Source: Achromobacter spanius (GTDB taxonomy: Bacteria > Pseudomonadota > Gammaproteobacteria > Burkholderiales > Burkholderiaceae_B). Taken from it: 64,000 nucleotides of DNA. Where the stretch lies: positions 1,054,001 through 1,118,000 of the forward strand of contig NZ_CP034689.1 in assembly GCF_003994415.1 (NCBI RefSeq), in the 5' to 3' direction. Shown in pieces: positions 33,837 to 42,077 of this stretch; within the stretch, counting starts at the first letter, position 1, and each line of letters begins with the position of its first letter. The notes under the pieces are model-generated. The model ran no database searches. It was not told the DNA's origin and saw nothing but the letters and a program-made list of their open reading frames with translations. A program made the translations under genes and the position numbers.

Positions 33837-35333
33837 TCATCCTCCCTGGGCAGGCTCGGATGGGCGAAGAGGGGGGGCCGCCAGCACATGCAAGGTCACG
33901 CCGTGCACGGCCGCGATCACGACCGTGTCGCCTGGCGCCAGGCCTGCTGGGCCAACCGCGCGCCAGCGTTCTCCGGCCGCGGCTACATGGCCTTGTTCCC
34001 CTTCCCAGCTAAGCACTTTGATGCGCTGCCCGATCAGCGCTTCGGCGCCGCTGACGATCGGCGCGCGGCGCGAGCGCAGCGCCAGTCGGGCGATCAGGAA
34101 CGTCATCCCCAGGCTTGCCACGGCTACGCCCGTCACCAGGGGTAGCGATACCTCGTAGGCAGGGGCATCCGTGTCCACCAGCAAAAGGGAACCCAGCACG
34201 AAGGAAATCGCGCCGCCTATCCCCAGGATGCCGATTGATGGGGTGAATATTTCCGCCACCATGAGCACGGCGCCCAGCAAGACCAGGGCGAGTCCGGCAT
34301 AGGTCAGCGGCAGCGCCGACAAGGCATAGAGACCGACCAGCAGGCATATCGTGCCGACGACGCCGGGATATAGCGCTCCGGGGTTCATGAACTCGAATAT
34401 CAGGCCGTATACGCCCACCATCAACAGCATGAGCGCCAGGTTGGGATTGGTGATGACGCTTAGCACGCGGGTGCGCCAATCGGGTTCTCTGTGCTGCACG
34501 CGCAGCCCCTTGGTTTGCAGCACGGTATCGGTGTTGCCGACCTTGACGGTGCGTCCGTCGGCCTGGTCCAGCAGGCTCGGGATGTCGTCGGCGATCAGGT
34601 CAACCACCTTCTGCGCGTGGGCGTCTCTGGCTGATAGGCTGGCCGCTGAACGCACGGCGTCTTCCGCCCAGTCGGCATTGCGTCCGCGCAAGGCGGCCAG
34701 AGAACGGATGTAGGCGACGGCGTCGTTCACGGCCTTGGATTCACTGGCGTCCTTGGGGGGCGCTGCGCGTGGTTTGCGTTCGGCTTGCTCCGCCGCGGAC
34801 TTGTCGCCAGGCTTGTCGGCGGACTTATCAGCGGACTTGTCAGCGGAACCCGGATCCTTCTCGGCCGGCTTGGAAAAGCCTCCGCCCAACGCAACGGGCG
34901 TGGCGGCCCCCAGATTCGTTGCGGGGGCCATTGCCGCGATATGGCTGGCGTAAAGAATGTAGGTGCCGGCGCTGGCCGCGCGCGCGCCGTTGGGGCTGAC
35001 ATAGGCAAGCACCGGAACCGGCGACGCGAGTATGGCGCGGATGATCTCGCGCATCGAGACATCGAGCCCACCGGGGGTATCAATACGCAGCACCACGGCG
35101 GCGGCATTCTGTTCGTGTGCCGCCGCCAGGCCGCGAACCAGGTAATCCGCCGTGGCGGGGCCGACGATGCCGTCCAGGGACAGCACCACGGCGGATCGTG
35201 GCTGAGCGCTATCTGGCGGGGTTTCGGCCCAGGCGCTGGCGCTTGCCAACGTCCATAACAACGCGATGCCCCATAAAAGGCAGAGCATCGAAGGCGTTCG
35301 GGCCGCCGGCCGCTGAGGTCGACCAATGACCAT
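33837..35333 (-). CDS. NfeD-family membrane serine protease (stomatin partner)
   Basis: The protein is 498 residues from ATG 35331-35333, with GGAGGG about eight bases upstream. A signal peptide is followed by a ClpP-like protease domain with PGGLDVSMREI and the catalytic serine in ARAASAGTY. Then come four or five membrane helices (about 290-420) and a C-terminal OB-fold NfeD domain (IGQRIKVLSWEGEQGHV). Homologues cut the C-terminal tail of stomatins. A low-complexity stretch near residues 165-185 repeats DKSA several times and looks like a variable linker. Confidence 0.92.
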   Translation of the reverse strand: MVIGRPQRPAARTPSMLCLLWGIALLWTLASASAWAETPPDSAQPRSAVVLSLDGIVGPATADYLVRGLAAAHEQNAAAVVLRIDTPGGLDVSMREIIRAILASPVPVLAYVSPNGARAASAGTYILYASHIAAMAPATNLGAATPVALGGGFSKPAEKDPGSADKSADKSADKPGDKSAAEQAERKPRAAPPKDASESKAVNDAVAYIRSLAALRGRNADWAEDAVRSAASLSARDAHAQKVVDLIADDIPSLLDQADGRTVKVGNTDTVLQTKGLRVQHREPDWRTRVLSVITNPNLALMLLMVGVYGLIFEFMNPGALYPGVVGTICLLVGLYALSALPLTYAGLALVLLGAVLMVAEIFTPSIGILGIGGAISFVLGSLLLVDTDAPAYEVSLPLVTGVAVASLGMTFLIARLALRSRRAPIVSGAEALIGQRIKVLSWEGEQGHVAAAGERWRAVGPAGLAPGDTVVIAAVHGVTLHVLAAPPLRPSEPAQGG

Positions 35334-35601
35334 GAGCTGGGTCCCTCCGGGGTGCATAGGGGAAATTGCTGCCTCCCATATCTATGCACGGTACTCCCAT
35401 TATTGGTGCGCGGCCAATAGCGGGATATCGCAAGAGGGCGGGGCCCCGGCCCTTACCCAAACTCAAGCTGATAAAAATTTTGGCTGGCGATCAGTGTCGC
35501 GCCGCAAGACGTGCGCATGCCTTCCAGTGCGGTCATGCGATCCGAGCTGACGTTCTGCACGCCTTCCACGCTCGGCTTATGGCTTGGGCTACCGCCCGGT
35601 A

Positions 35602-35892
35602 TTACAGATACGTGCCGTCCGGCGCGCGCCCCTCCGCCGGCGCGTTGGTCGTCACCGGCTGGTCGGGGCCTGCGCCCATGGCCTCTAAGCGCGACACCGG
35701 CATGCCCTTGTCCACCAGATAATCCCGCACCGCGTCCGCACGCGTCTGGCTCAGCGCCAGGATGGTGCTGCCGGTCTCGAATTCCACGACACGGTCGCTC
35801 AGCTGGTTGTCCAGCACATCCTGTTCGTCCTTGCTGGCCGACACACGCAGGCCGTTGACGATCTTGAGAGTGGGGTTCGGGGACGTGGCGAA
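35602..35892 (-). pseudogene. OmpA-like protein remnant, truncated and internally deleted
   Basis: The visible reading from about 35892 includes NGLRVSASKDEQ, then RVVEFETGS, and immediately LALSQTRADAVRDYLVDKG. In intact OmpA-like domains about 40 residues (with the GHTDS segment) separate these two blocks, so an internal deletion is likely. The end APAEGRAPDGTYL also departs from the usual NRRVE tail. No start codon or signal peptide belongs to it: the frame upstream runs antisense to the next gene. It is a decayed copy. An intact OmpA-type lipoprotein lies 1.2 kb away. Confidence 0.65.
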
Positions 35893-36393
35893 CCCTGGTG
35901 GTATGGCCGCGACGCGTTCACGATGAACCTGCGGCTGAATCTGCGACTGGCCACTTTCCGCACGGCGGGCGCGGGCGGCTTCGGGGGCCGCGAGATGTAC
36001 GCGACGCGCGAGGACGAACTGGACGATTTCAACCGCGCGCCGTCGCAGGCGCAGATGGTGGCTGGCCGGCCCGACCCCAGGACGTGGATGGATAAGGCGG
36101 ACGACTATGTGAACAGCCTGAGCTCGCGCCCCGGGTGGGCCGACATCTGGCGCTGGGTACGCAAGGACCGCAGCCAGCCCATCGAATTCACCAGCAAGCC
36201 GTGGGAAGATTCGGTGCAGTTCCAAGTTCATAATGGCTACGCGGTGTTGCGCACCGAGGTCCTGGTTGATGACGACATCTTCACCGAAGCGTTTCTCAAG
36301 GTGGAATTCTGGCCGGATCCGGAACGCATGCCGGAAGTCCGATCGCTGCCGGTGGGCGGCAATGGCACCAATCTTGTAAGAGCCGAAAATTGA
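35893..36393 (+). pseudogene. 5'-truncated gene of unknown function
   Basis: The plus frame reads through from at least 35886 (EPWWYGRDAFTMNL) to the stop at 36391-36393 with normal high-GC codon use. No start codon with a ribosome site is present: ATG 35923 and ATG 35995 are both weak. The sequence is soluble, acidic and Trp-rich (WADIWRWVRKDRS), with VEFWPDPERMPEVRSLPVGG near the end. I do not recognise the family. Its 5' end meets the 5' end of the OmpA remnant back to back, so one deletion probably removed both. It may still be expressed from ATG 35923. Confidence 0.5.
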
Positions 36394-36405
36394 CAGGGCA
36401 CAAGC

Positions 36406-37014
36406 ATGAATAGCAACGAAGGTATCCAGGCGGCCGTCTATACGCGCTGGCATCAACTGTCGGTGCCTTTGGCCTTCGCATTGGCGGCCGGCAGCTTCAT
36501 GCTGGTGGTGTTCAATCGGGGGCCGATCGTGCTGGCCATCGTGCTGGCGGTGCTGGGCCTGCTGGTGCCGCCGCTGGTGGCGTTCAAGGGCTTTCCCACT
36601 CGCAATGCCGTCAAGGTCACGCCCGATGGGCTGGAATTTTCACGGCGCGCCCCGATTGCCTTTGCCGACCTGAAAAGCTGGGGCACGGACGACTACCTGA
36701 AACTGATCCGCCCGGGCCTGCCGACGCTGCTGGTCAGCGCGGTGGACCTGCCTAGCCGTGAGCGCTTGCTGCGCGACTTCGAACAGGCGCTGAACGCCTG
36801 GCAACAGCGCCAGCCCGCCGGCACCGAACCCGCGCGCCGCACCCATTTCTATGGTTCCACCGGCGGCCGCATGGTGGGTGCGCTTATCACCGGCCTTGGC
36901 GTCGCGGCGGCGGTAATGGCGCTGAACATGCGCGAGCCGTCGATCTCGCTGGCGATCGTGGGCGGCCTGGGCGCGTTGTTCGGCTTGGCGATGCTGGTCG
37001 GCAGGCGGGGCTGA
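36406..37014 (+). CDS. Membrane protein of unknown function
   Basis: The protein is 202 residues. Two membrane helices (about 18-36 and 39-58) form a hairpin, followed by a soluble middle (about 65-130) with VKVTPDGLEFSRRAPIAFADL, which resembles PH-like membrane domains. Two more helices lie near 150-172 and 178-197. The start lies 12 bases after the stop of the truncated gene, so the two were one unit. If the lost gene was a toxin, this could be its immunity protein; nothing beyond position supports that. Confidence 0.65.
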   Translation: MNSNEGIQAAVYTRWHQLSVPLAFALAAGSFMLVVFNRGPIVLAIVLAVLGLLVPPLVAFKGFPTRNAVKVTPDGLEFSRRAPIAFADLKSWGTDDYLKLIRPGLPTLLVSAVDLPSRERLLRDFEQALNAWQQRQPAGTEPARRTHFYGSTGGRMVGALITGLGVAAAVMALNMREPSISLAIVGGLGALFGLAMLVGRRG

Positions 37015-37143
37015 AGCAGGGGGCTGAACCAGGGGGCGTGCCGTCCGCCGCCAGTACAAAATGTTGCGGGTCGCGTGGCATGCCCTTGCTAGCATGGACG
37101 ACGCCGGAATAACCCGGCGCACGTAGGAATCGTGGAGGTTGCC

Positions 37144-37791
37144 ATGAACTCAAGAACAATGCTCAACCGGATGGCGGTGGTGGCGGCGGCGGGGGCCCTG
37201 CTGGCCGGCTGCGCCACGCAACAGCAAACCAATACTGCCGTGGGAACGGGCGCGGGGGCGGCGCTGGGCGCCGGCATCGGCGCGCTGATCGGGCACGGCA
37301 AGGGCGCGGCCATCGGCGCCGGCATCGGCGCGGTGGCGGGTGGCCTGGTGGGCTACAACTGGAAGGTCGTCAAGGAAGACGTGCAGAAGTCGGGCGCCTC
37401 GTCCTTGGGCATCGACGTCGTTGAAATGCCCGATGGCAGCCTGAAGGTCAACATCCCCAGCGGCGTGTCGTTCGATACCGACAAGACGCAGTTGAAGCCG
37501 GCCTTGCTGCCGGTGCTGGACAGCGTGGGGCGTTCGCTCAACCAGCATCCCGAATTGCGCGCCAAGGTGGTGGGCCACACTGACAGCACCGGTTCGCTGG
37601 CGCATAACCAGACGCTGTCGGTCAACCGCGCCAAGAGCGTGACGGACTACCTGGCCAAGCAGGGCGTGGCCGCCGGCCGCATGAGCACGGAAGGGCGCGG
37701 GCCAAACGATCCCATTGGCGACAATGCCACCGCCGAAGGGCGCGCGCTGAACCGCCGCGTGGAAATCTATCTGTACGCCGTCAAGCAATAA
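37144..37791 (+). CDS. OmpA-family peptidoglycan-binding lipoprotein
   Basis: The protein is 215 residues from ATG 37144-37146, with GGAGG upstream. Lipobox LLAGC (cysteine about residue 22) is followed by a glycine-zipper segment (GAGAALGAGIGALIG and GAAIGAGIGAVAGG, about 36-68). The C-terminal OmpA domain has SFDTDKTQL, GHTDSTGS and NRRVEIYL, the diaminopimelate-binding core. It is like YiaD/Pal-type envelope tethers. It precedes the pterin dehydratase by ten bases, although the two have no known link. Confidence 0.92.
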   Translation: MNSRTMLNRMAVVAAAGALLAGCATQQQTNTAVGTGAGAALGAGIGALIGHGKGAAIGAGIGAVAGGLVGYNWKVVKEDVQKSGASSLGIDVVEMPDGSLKVNIPSGVSFDTDKTQLKPALLPVLDSVGRSLNQHPELRAKVVGHTDSTGSLAHNQTLSVNRAKSVTDYLAKQGVAAGRMSTEGRGPNDPIGDNATAEGRALNRRVEIYLYAVKQ

Positions 37792-37800
37792 GGCCTGGTC

Positions 37801-38127
37801 ATGAGCATGCTTCCTCCTGCCCGTATCGGCACCGATACCGCCGTGGCCGCCCTGACCGGATGGCAGGCCGTGGCCATGCGCGACGCGATTGAAAAGCGCT
37901 TCCGCTTTCCGAATTTCAATGCGGCATTCGGGTTCATGGTGCGCGTGGCCATGTTCGCGGAAAAGCTGAACCATCATCCAGAATGGACCAACGTCTACAA
38001 CCGGGTGGACGTGACGCTGACCACGCATGACGCGGGCGGGGTGACCGAGCTGGATGTGCGCATGGCGCAGTTCATGGACGAAGCGGCGGCGCAGATGGGC
38101 GCCACGGCGCCGAAGTCCGATGCTTAG
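37801..38127 (+). CDS. phhB: 4a-hydroxytetrahydrobiopterin dehydratase (PCD/DCoH)
   Basis: The protein is 108 residues, the family length. The active-site pattern reads EKLNHHPEWTNVYNRV, with the His-His-Pro-x-Trp signature, and the later THDAGGVTELDVRMA strand and helix follow the family. It recycles the pterin cofactor of phenylalanine hydroxylase or acts in pterin metabolism. No phhA is nearby. Its stop codon overlaps that of the convergent marR gene in the bases TTAG. Confidence 0.92.
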   Translation: MSMLPPARIGTDTAVAALTGWQAVAMRDAIEKRFRFPNFNAAFGFMVRVAMFAEKLNHHPEWTNVYNRVDVTLTTHDAGGVTELDVRMAQFMDEAAAQMGATAPKSDA

Positions 38128-38573
38128 CCGCCGTCTTCCTGTGTTTGCAGATGCTCGATCAGGCGGTCGAGCATCTCTCCCAGCACCTGCTGTTCGCTGG
38201 CGTCCAGGCAGCCGAAGATCTCTTCATTGCGCTGCGCAATCAGATCGATGATGCGCTGGTATTGCGCCATGCCCGCCGGGGTGGGCGTCAGCACCACGCC
38301 GCGTCCGTCGGACGTGGACAGCGCCTTTTCAACCAGCCCGCGATCCACCAGCGCCTGCGCCGACCGGCTGGCCTGCCCCTTGTTCAGATTCGCCGCGCGC
38401 GCCAGGTCGTTGACGGACAGCGGCGCGTAGCGCCCGATCGCCGCCAGGCAGCGCGCTTCACCCAGGGGAATGCCGCAGTCTTCCAGATAGGCGCGATTCG
38501 TATCCCGGTCCGTGATCTTGTTGAGCACGTGCAGGCGATACGTCAGGAATCGTTCCAGGGCAGGCGGTTTCAC
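38124..38573 (-). CDS. MarR-family transcriptional regulator
   Basis: The protein is 149 residues. A winged helix spans about 30-95 (LSVNDLARAANLNKGQASRSAQAL recognition region at about 38340-38410; then GRGVVLTPTPAG as the wing). Dimerisation helices flank it. It is the third gene of a unit with the hydroxylase and the DUF2783 protein; stops and starts overlap by four bases (ATGA). A palindromic site upstream of the hydroxylase is its likely operator, so it probably controls its own operon in response to an aromatic acid. Confidence 0.9.
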   Translation of the reverse strand: MKPPALERFLTYRLHVLNKITDRDTNRAYLEDCGIPLGEARCLAAIGRYAPLSVNDLARAANLNKGQASRSAQALVDRGLVEKALSTSDGRGVVLTPTPAGMAQYQRIIDLIAQRNEEIFGCLDASEQQVLGEMLDRLIEHLQTQEDGG

Positions 38574-38797
38574 GTTGGGCGGGCAGGAGTGGTGGCGGGG
38601 TAGTTTGCCACAGCGGCTTCGCCCTGGCAGGCGCTTTCCGCTTCGGCCAGCAACGCCAGCGCGGTGGCGGCGTCTGGCTGCCGGCTTAGTAGCGACAAGC
38701 CCAGTATCGATAGAAACAGCGGCGCCTGGGATTCCCCCACGCGCGTCAGCGTCTGCGCCATGCGGGTGTAGACCTGGTCAAGTTCGTCGTTGTTCAT
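38570..38797 (-). CDS. DUF2783 protein
   Basis: The protein is 75 residues. MNNDELDQVYTRMAQTLTRVG and the Leu/Ala-rich helix after it match the short DUF2783 family, which is usually coded next to flavin hydroxylases in Bordetella and Achromobacter relatives. Function is unknown; a partner or subunit of the hydroxylase is a fair guess. ATGA overlaps join it to both neighbours. Confidence 0.8.
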   Translation of the reverse strand: MNNDELDQVYTRMAQTLTRVGESQAPLFLSILGLSLLSRQPDAATALALLAEAESACQGEAAVANYPATTPARPT

Positions 38798-40419
38798 GCT
38801 TGGCCTTCCTGTGTGGCGGACTGGGCGATCAAGGGGTAATAGGGCGCCAGGGCGGCGCGCAGTAGCGCGGCTTGCGGTGCGGCCCAGCGGCCCAGCACGT
38901 AGCCATCGGGACGGATCAGGATAACGGCGCCTTCGGTGGCGTTGTAACGCTCACGCAACTGGCCGTGGGCGTCCTCCAGACCGCCATCGCCCGTGCGCAG
39001 GACGCGTAATGGGTTTGGGGCGTCTTGCGTATCGACGGCCAGGGCGTCCAGTTCGCGCGCCAGCGATGCCGAGGGCGACACCGCCAGCAGGACGAAACCT
39101 TGGCCGAAGCTCTCGCTGACATAGCAGGGCCTGCCGCCGTCGTGCAGGCGCGCGTCGGGCGCGGGTTGGCCGGGGGCGGCGGCGGGGCCGGCTTGCGGCG
39201 CGCCGTCGGGCAGGTTCAAGGGCGAGGCGTCGTAGGAAATGGGCGCGGACTGGCGCGGGTTGATCAGGGAGCGCACCGTTGCATCCACCAAGGCCAGGCG
39301 CAACGCGGCTTCGCGCATCAGGCGAAAGCCGAAGTCGGGCGGCGCCATGAATTCGGTGCTCTTGGCGCCATAGGCCAGGTTCTGGCGGGTGGCGTGGACG
39401 CGCTCGGTGCTGTAGCTGTCCAGCAGGCTGTCGGGCGCTTGGCCCTTCAAGACCCAGGCCAGCTTCCACGCCAGGTTGCCGGCGTCATCCAGGCCGGAGT
39501 TCAAGCCGCGCACGCCGAAGATCGGCACCAGGTGGCCGGCGTCTCCGGCAAACAGCACGCGTCCGTGGCGGTACTGGTTCAGCGTGAGGCATTTGGCGTT
39601 GTAGACGGAAATCCACAAGGGCTTCCACGGCGCGGTTTCGCCGATCATGTCCAGATGGCTTTGCACGCGCGGCAGCACGTTTTCAGGCTTGACGGCTTCT
39701 TCGGGGTCTTCGTCGTCGCGGATCTGGTAGTCCACCCGCCAGACGTTGCCGGGCTGGCGGTGCATCAGCAGGGTCGAACCCGGGTTGGATGGAGGGTCGA
39801 ACCAGGCCAGGCGTTCCACGGGCCGGCGGGATGCCTGTTCGATGTCGACGATGACGTAGCGGCCTTCGTACTGCATGCCTTCCAGTTTCAGCCCCATGGC
39901 TTCGCGCACGGTGCTGCGTCCGCCATCGCAGGCAATCAACCAATCGGCGCGCACGGTCTGGCGCTGGCCGTCGGCGTCGATGTCGACAGTGACGCCGTCC
40001 GCGTCGGCGCGCAGGCCCGCCACGCGGGCCGACCATTGCAGGGCCGCCAATTCCGGGTGGCGCTGCATGGCCTGATGGGCGTATTCCTCGATCGAATACT
40101 GCTGGATGTTGACCATCGGCGCATAGCGCTGCAGGGGTTCGTGCGGCATTTCGAAGTGCAGCACTTCGCGGTCGCGGTAGTAGCTGCGGCCGCCGGTCCA
40201 GGGTAGCCCGGTGGCCACCAGCGGTTTGTCCGCGCCGGCCCACGCCATGATTTCCTGCGAGCGGCGCGAAATGCAGATGGCCCGGCTGCCGCTGCAATAG
40301 TCGTCGTCGGCCTCAATGGTCAGCGAGGCGATGCCGTATTCGGCCAGCAGAGCGGCCAAGGTCAGCCCGACGGGGCCTCCGCCGGCAATCAGAACGGGTA
40401 CGTGTGAGGGGAGCGGCAT
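38794..40419 (-). CDS. FAD-dependent aromatic hydroxylase (MhpA/PheA-like)
   Basis: The protein is 541 residues from ATG 40417-40419, with GGAG upstream. It has the three group A flavoprotein monooxygenase motifs: GGGPVGLTLAALLAEYG (FAD, about residue 13), CDGGRSTVREA (DG motif, about 165) and VLFAGDAGHLVPIFGVRGLN (GD motif, about 290). The C-terminal thioredoxin-like domain (about 410-540) is typical of phenol and 3-hydroxyphenylpropionate hydroxylases. The substrate is probably a phenolic acid but cannot be named. No ring-cleavage dioxygenase lies nearby. Confidence 0.88.
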   Translation of the reverse strand: MPLPSHVPVLIAGGGPVGLTLAALLAEYGIASLTIEADDDYCSGSRAICISRRSQEIMAWAGADKPLVATGLPWTGGRSYYRDREVLHFEMPHEPLQRYAPMVNIQQYSIEEYAHQAMQRHPELAALQWSARVAGLRADADGVTVDIDADGQRQTVRADWLIACDGGRSTVREAMGLKLEGMQYEGRYVIVDIEQASRRPVERLAWFDPPSNPGSTLLMHRQPGNVWRVDYQIRDDEDPEEAVKPENVLPRVQSHLDMIGETAPWKPLWISVYNAKCLTLNQYRHGRVLFAGDAGHLVPIFGVRGLNSGLDDAGNLAWKLAWVLKGQAPDSLLDSYSTERVHATRQNLAYGAKSTEFMAPPDFGFRLMREAALRLALVDATVRSLINPRQSAPISYDASPLNLPDGAPQAGPAAAPGQPAPDARLHDGGRPCYVSESFGQGFVLLAVSPSASLARELDALAVDTQDAPNPLRVLRTGDGGLEDAHGQLRERYNATEGAVILIRPDGYVLGRWAAPQAALLRAALAPYYPLIAQSATQEGQA

Positions 40420-40443
40420 CTTGTCTCCGTGGGATATGGTTGT

Positions 40444-40480
40444 TTGCGCAACTATATTCGCAAAAAGTTGCGTGCGCAAC
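40444..40480 (-). promoter_or_regulatory. Promoter and MarR-type operators of the hydroxylase operon
   Basis: On the minus strand TTGCGC (40474-40479) and TATAGT (40451-40456) are 17 bp apart. GTTGCG-TG-CGCAAC (40467-40480) covers the -35 box, and TTGCGCAA (40444-40451) lies at the edge of the -10 box. Both share the half-site TTGCG. A dimeric repressor bound to either would block polymerase. Confidence 0.7.
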
Positions 40481-40496
40481 GATTTTGTTCAGATGC

Positions 40497-40520
40497 AAAA
40501 AAACCCGCCGAGGCGGGTTT
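40497..40520 (-). terminator. Intrinsic terminator of the coiled-coil membrane protein gene
   Basis: On the minus strand AACCCGCC-TC-GGCGGGTT runs into seven T, 20 bases after the stop at 40540. It insulates the hydroxylase promoter. Confidence 0.92.
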
Positions 40521-40539
40521 CGGGCTAAGCGCGTCGCGC

Positions 40540-41238
40540 TTACTTGCGCACGTTATAGATGCGCATGGCCTGCTGTTTCTGGTTGCCATCCATCACGCGC
40601 AGCACCACCACGCGCGGGTTGAAGCCGTCGGGCAGCGTAAGCTGGCCCAACGCGTAATCGTAACGGTCGACGTTCAGGGCCGGGCCTTCCGGAGTGATCG
40701 TGGCGGCGCGCCCGTTGGGGTAGCTGCCTTCGATGGCGAAGGTGAGCGTGCCCTTGAAGGGTGCACCCGACGGCTCTTCGCGCATGACAAGCACTTGGTA
40801 ATCAAGCACGCCGGTGCCGCGTTTGAAGGTGGCCGAGCGGATGCCCAGGTTGCCGCCGCGCGGGTCTGGCGGCATGGCGTCCTGGAACAGGACCAGTTCT
40901 TTGTTCAGGGTGTCGATCTTGGCGCGGGCGTCGGCCAGTTCGGCCGTCAGCTTTTCATGGCCGGCCTTGTTGGCGTCGCGCTGTTGGGTGGCTTCTTCCA
41001 ATTGCGTTTGCAGGCGCTGGCGTTCCAGGTTGGACGCGCTGAGATCCGTGTGCAGGGACTCGGACTGCTCGACCGTCAGGCGTTGCGGGCCGTAATTGGT
41101 TTGCAGGAAGAGCACGCCGCCCGCACCCAGGGCAATTCCCACCAGAAGCAGGACAAGCCAGCGCGGCAGGCGCCGCGTGCGCTGGCCGGGTTGGTATACG
41201 GAGGGCTTGAACACGGCCCGTTGCGATCTTCCAAACAT
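40540..41238 (-). CDS. Single-pass membrane protein with coiled coil (DUF6776-like)
   Basis: The protein is 232 residues from ATG 41236-41238, which has AGGA at good distance; an ATG two codons upstream is the alternative. A basic cytoplasmic tail of about 28 residues precedes one membrane helix (LVLLLVGIALGAGGVLFL), a coiled coil (about 60-120, repeated Gln/Glu/Leu), and a beta-rich C-terminal domain. It resembles a Burkholderiales family of unknown function. No partner is evident. Confidence 0.7.
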   Translation of the reverse strand: MFGRSQRAVFKPSVYQPGQRTRRLPRWLVLLLVGIALGAGGVLFLQTNYGPQRLTVEQSESLHTDLSASNLERQRLQTQLEEATQQRDANKAGHEKLTAELADARAKIDTLNKELVLFQDAMPPDPRGGNLGIRSATFKRGTGVLDYQVLVMREEPSGAPFKGTLTFAIEGSYPNGRAATITPEGPALNVDRYDYALGQLTLPDGFNPRVVVLRVMDGNQKQQAMRIYNVRK

Positions 41239-41390
41239 CCCCATTCCTAGAAAACTTCCTGTGTATGTGCTGGTCCACCGCAGGGTGTGCCCGCGGGTGC
41301 CAAAGCGTCAGAGAATACCCCGTTAGCCGGGGCGCTTGGGTGCGCGGAAAATCCTGGTTGCGCACCTTGATATTGTGAAATATGTGAGCG

Positions 41391-42077
41391 TCAGCGTGTC
41401 GCTGCGAGAAGCTCCGCGTCCAGGTCGGCAAGCCGTTGCGGCGTGCCGACATCGGTCCATCGGCCATTATGGTGCGCGCCGTGCACCAGGTTCCGGCCCA
41501 TTGCTAGCCTGAGCAAAGGCGCCAGGGGCGCCGCCGTGCCGCGCTGGACATCCGCGAACAACGAGGGATGGTAGACGCCGATGCCTGCATAGGTCAAACG
41601 CGGGTCGCCGTTGGCATGCAGGCCGCCGTCCGACGACAGCCGGAAATCTCCGGTCGGGTGCTGGACCGGGTTGTTCACCATCAGCAGCCAGGCGCCGCCG
41701 TCGGGCACGCCGGCCGCCAAGGCCGGGGCCTGTGCGGGATTCCAGTCGCACCAGACGTCGCCGTTCATGACCAGAAAGGGCGCGTTGCCCAGCAGGGGCA
41801 GCGCCTGCGCGATGCCGCCGGCGGTTTCCAGCGCAGTGCCTTCGGCGGAATAGCGGATCCGCATGCCGAAGGCGGCGCCGTCGCCCAAGGCGCGTTCGAT
41901 CTCGTGGCCCAGCCAGGCATGGTTGATGATGACATCCTGGAACCCGGCCGCGGCCAGGCGCTCCAGGTGCCAGACGATCAGGGGCTTGCCGCCCACCGCC
42001 AGCAGGGGCTTGGGCAGGTGGTCGGTCAAGGGGCGCATGCGTTCGCCGCGGCCCGCGGCAAGAATCATGGCCCGCAT
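41391..42077 (-). CDS. murU: N-acetylmuramate alpha-1-phosphate uridylyltransferase
   Basis: The protein is 228 residues from ATG 42075-42077. MILAAGRGERMRPLT is the nucleotide-binding loop and PKPLLAVGGKPLI follows; MNGDVW carries the metal aspartate, and WTDVGTPQRL lies near the end. It converts MurNAc-1-phosphate to UDP-MurNAc in the recycling pathway that bypasses MurA, a cause of natural fosfomycin tolerance. Its start shares one base with the amgK stop. Confidence 0.93.
   Translation of the reverse strand: MRAMILAAGRGERMRPLTDHLPKPLLAVGGKPLIVWHLERLAAAGFQDVIINHAWLGHEIERALGDGAAFGMRIRYSAEGTALETAGGIAQALPLLGNAPFLVMNGDVWCDWNPAQAPALAAGVPDGGAWLLMVNNPVQHPTGDFRLSSDGGLHANGDPRLTYAGIGVYHPSLFADVQRGTAAPLAPLLRLAMGRNLVHGAHHNGRWTDVGTPQRLADLDAELLAATR

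Noticed and set aside
35893..36456. Upstream continuation of the OmpA remnant frame
   Set aside because: This part is antisense to the plus-strand fragment and shows no OmpA or signal-peptide features, so the remnant is cut at about 35892.
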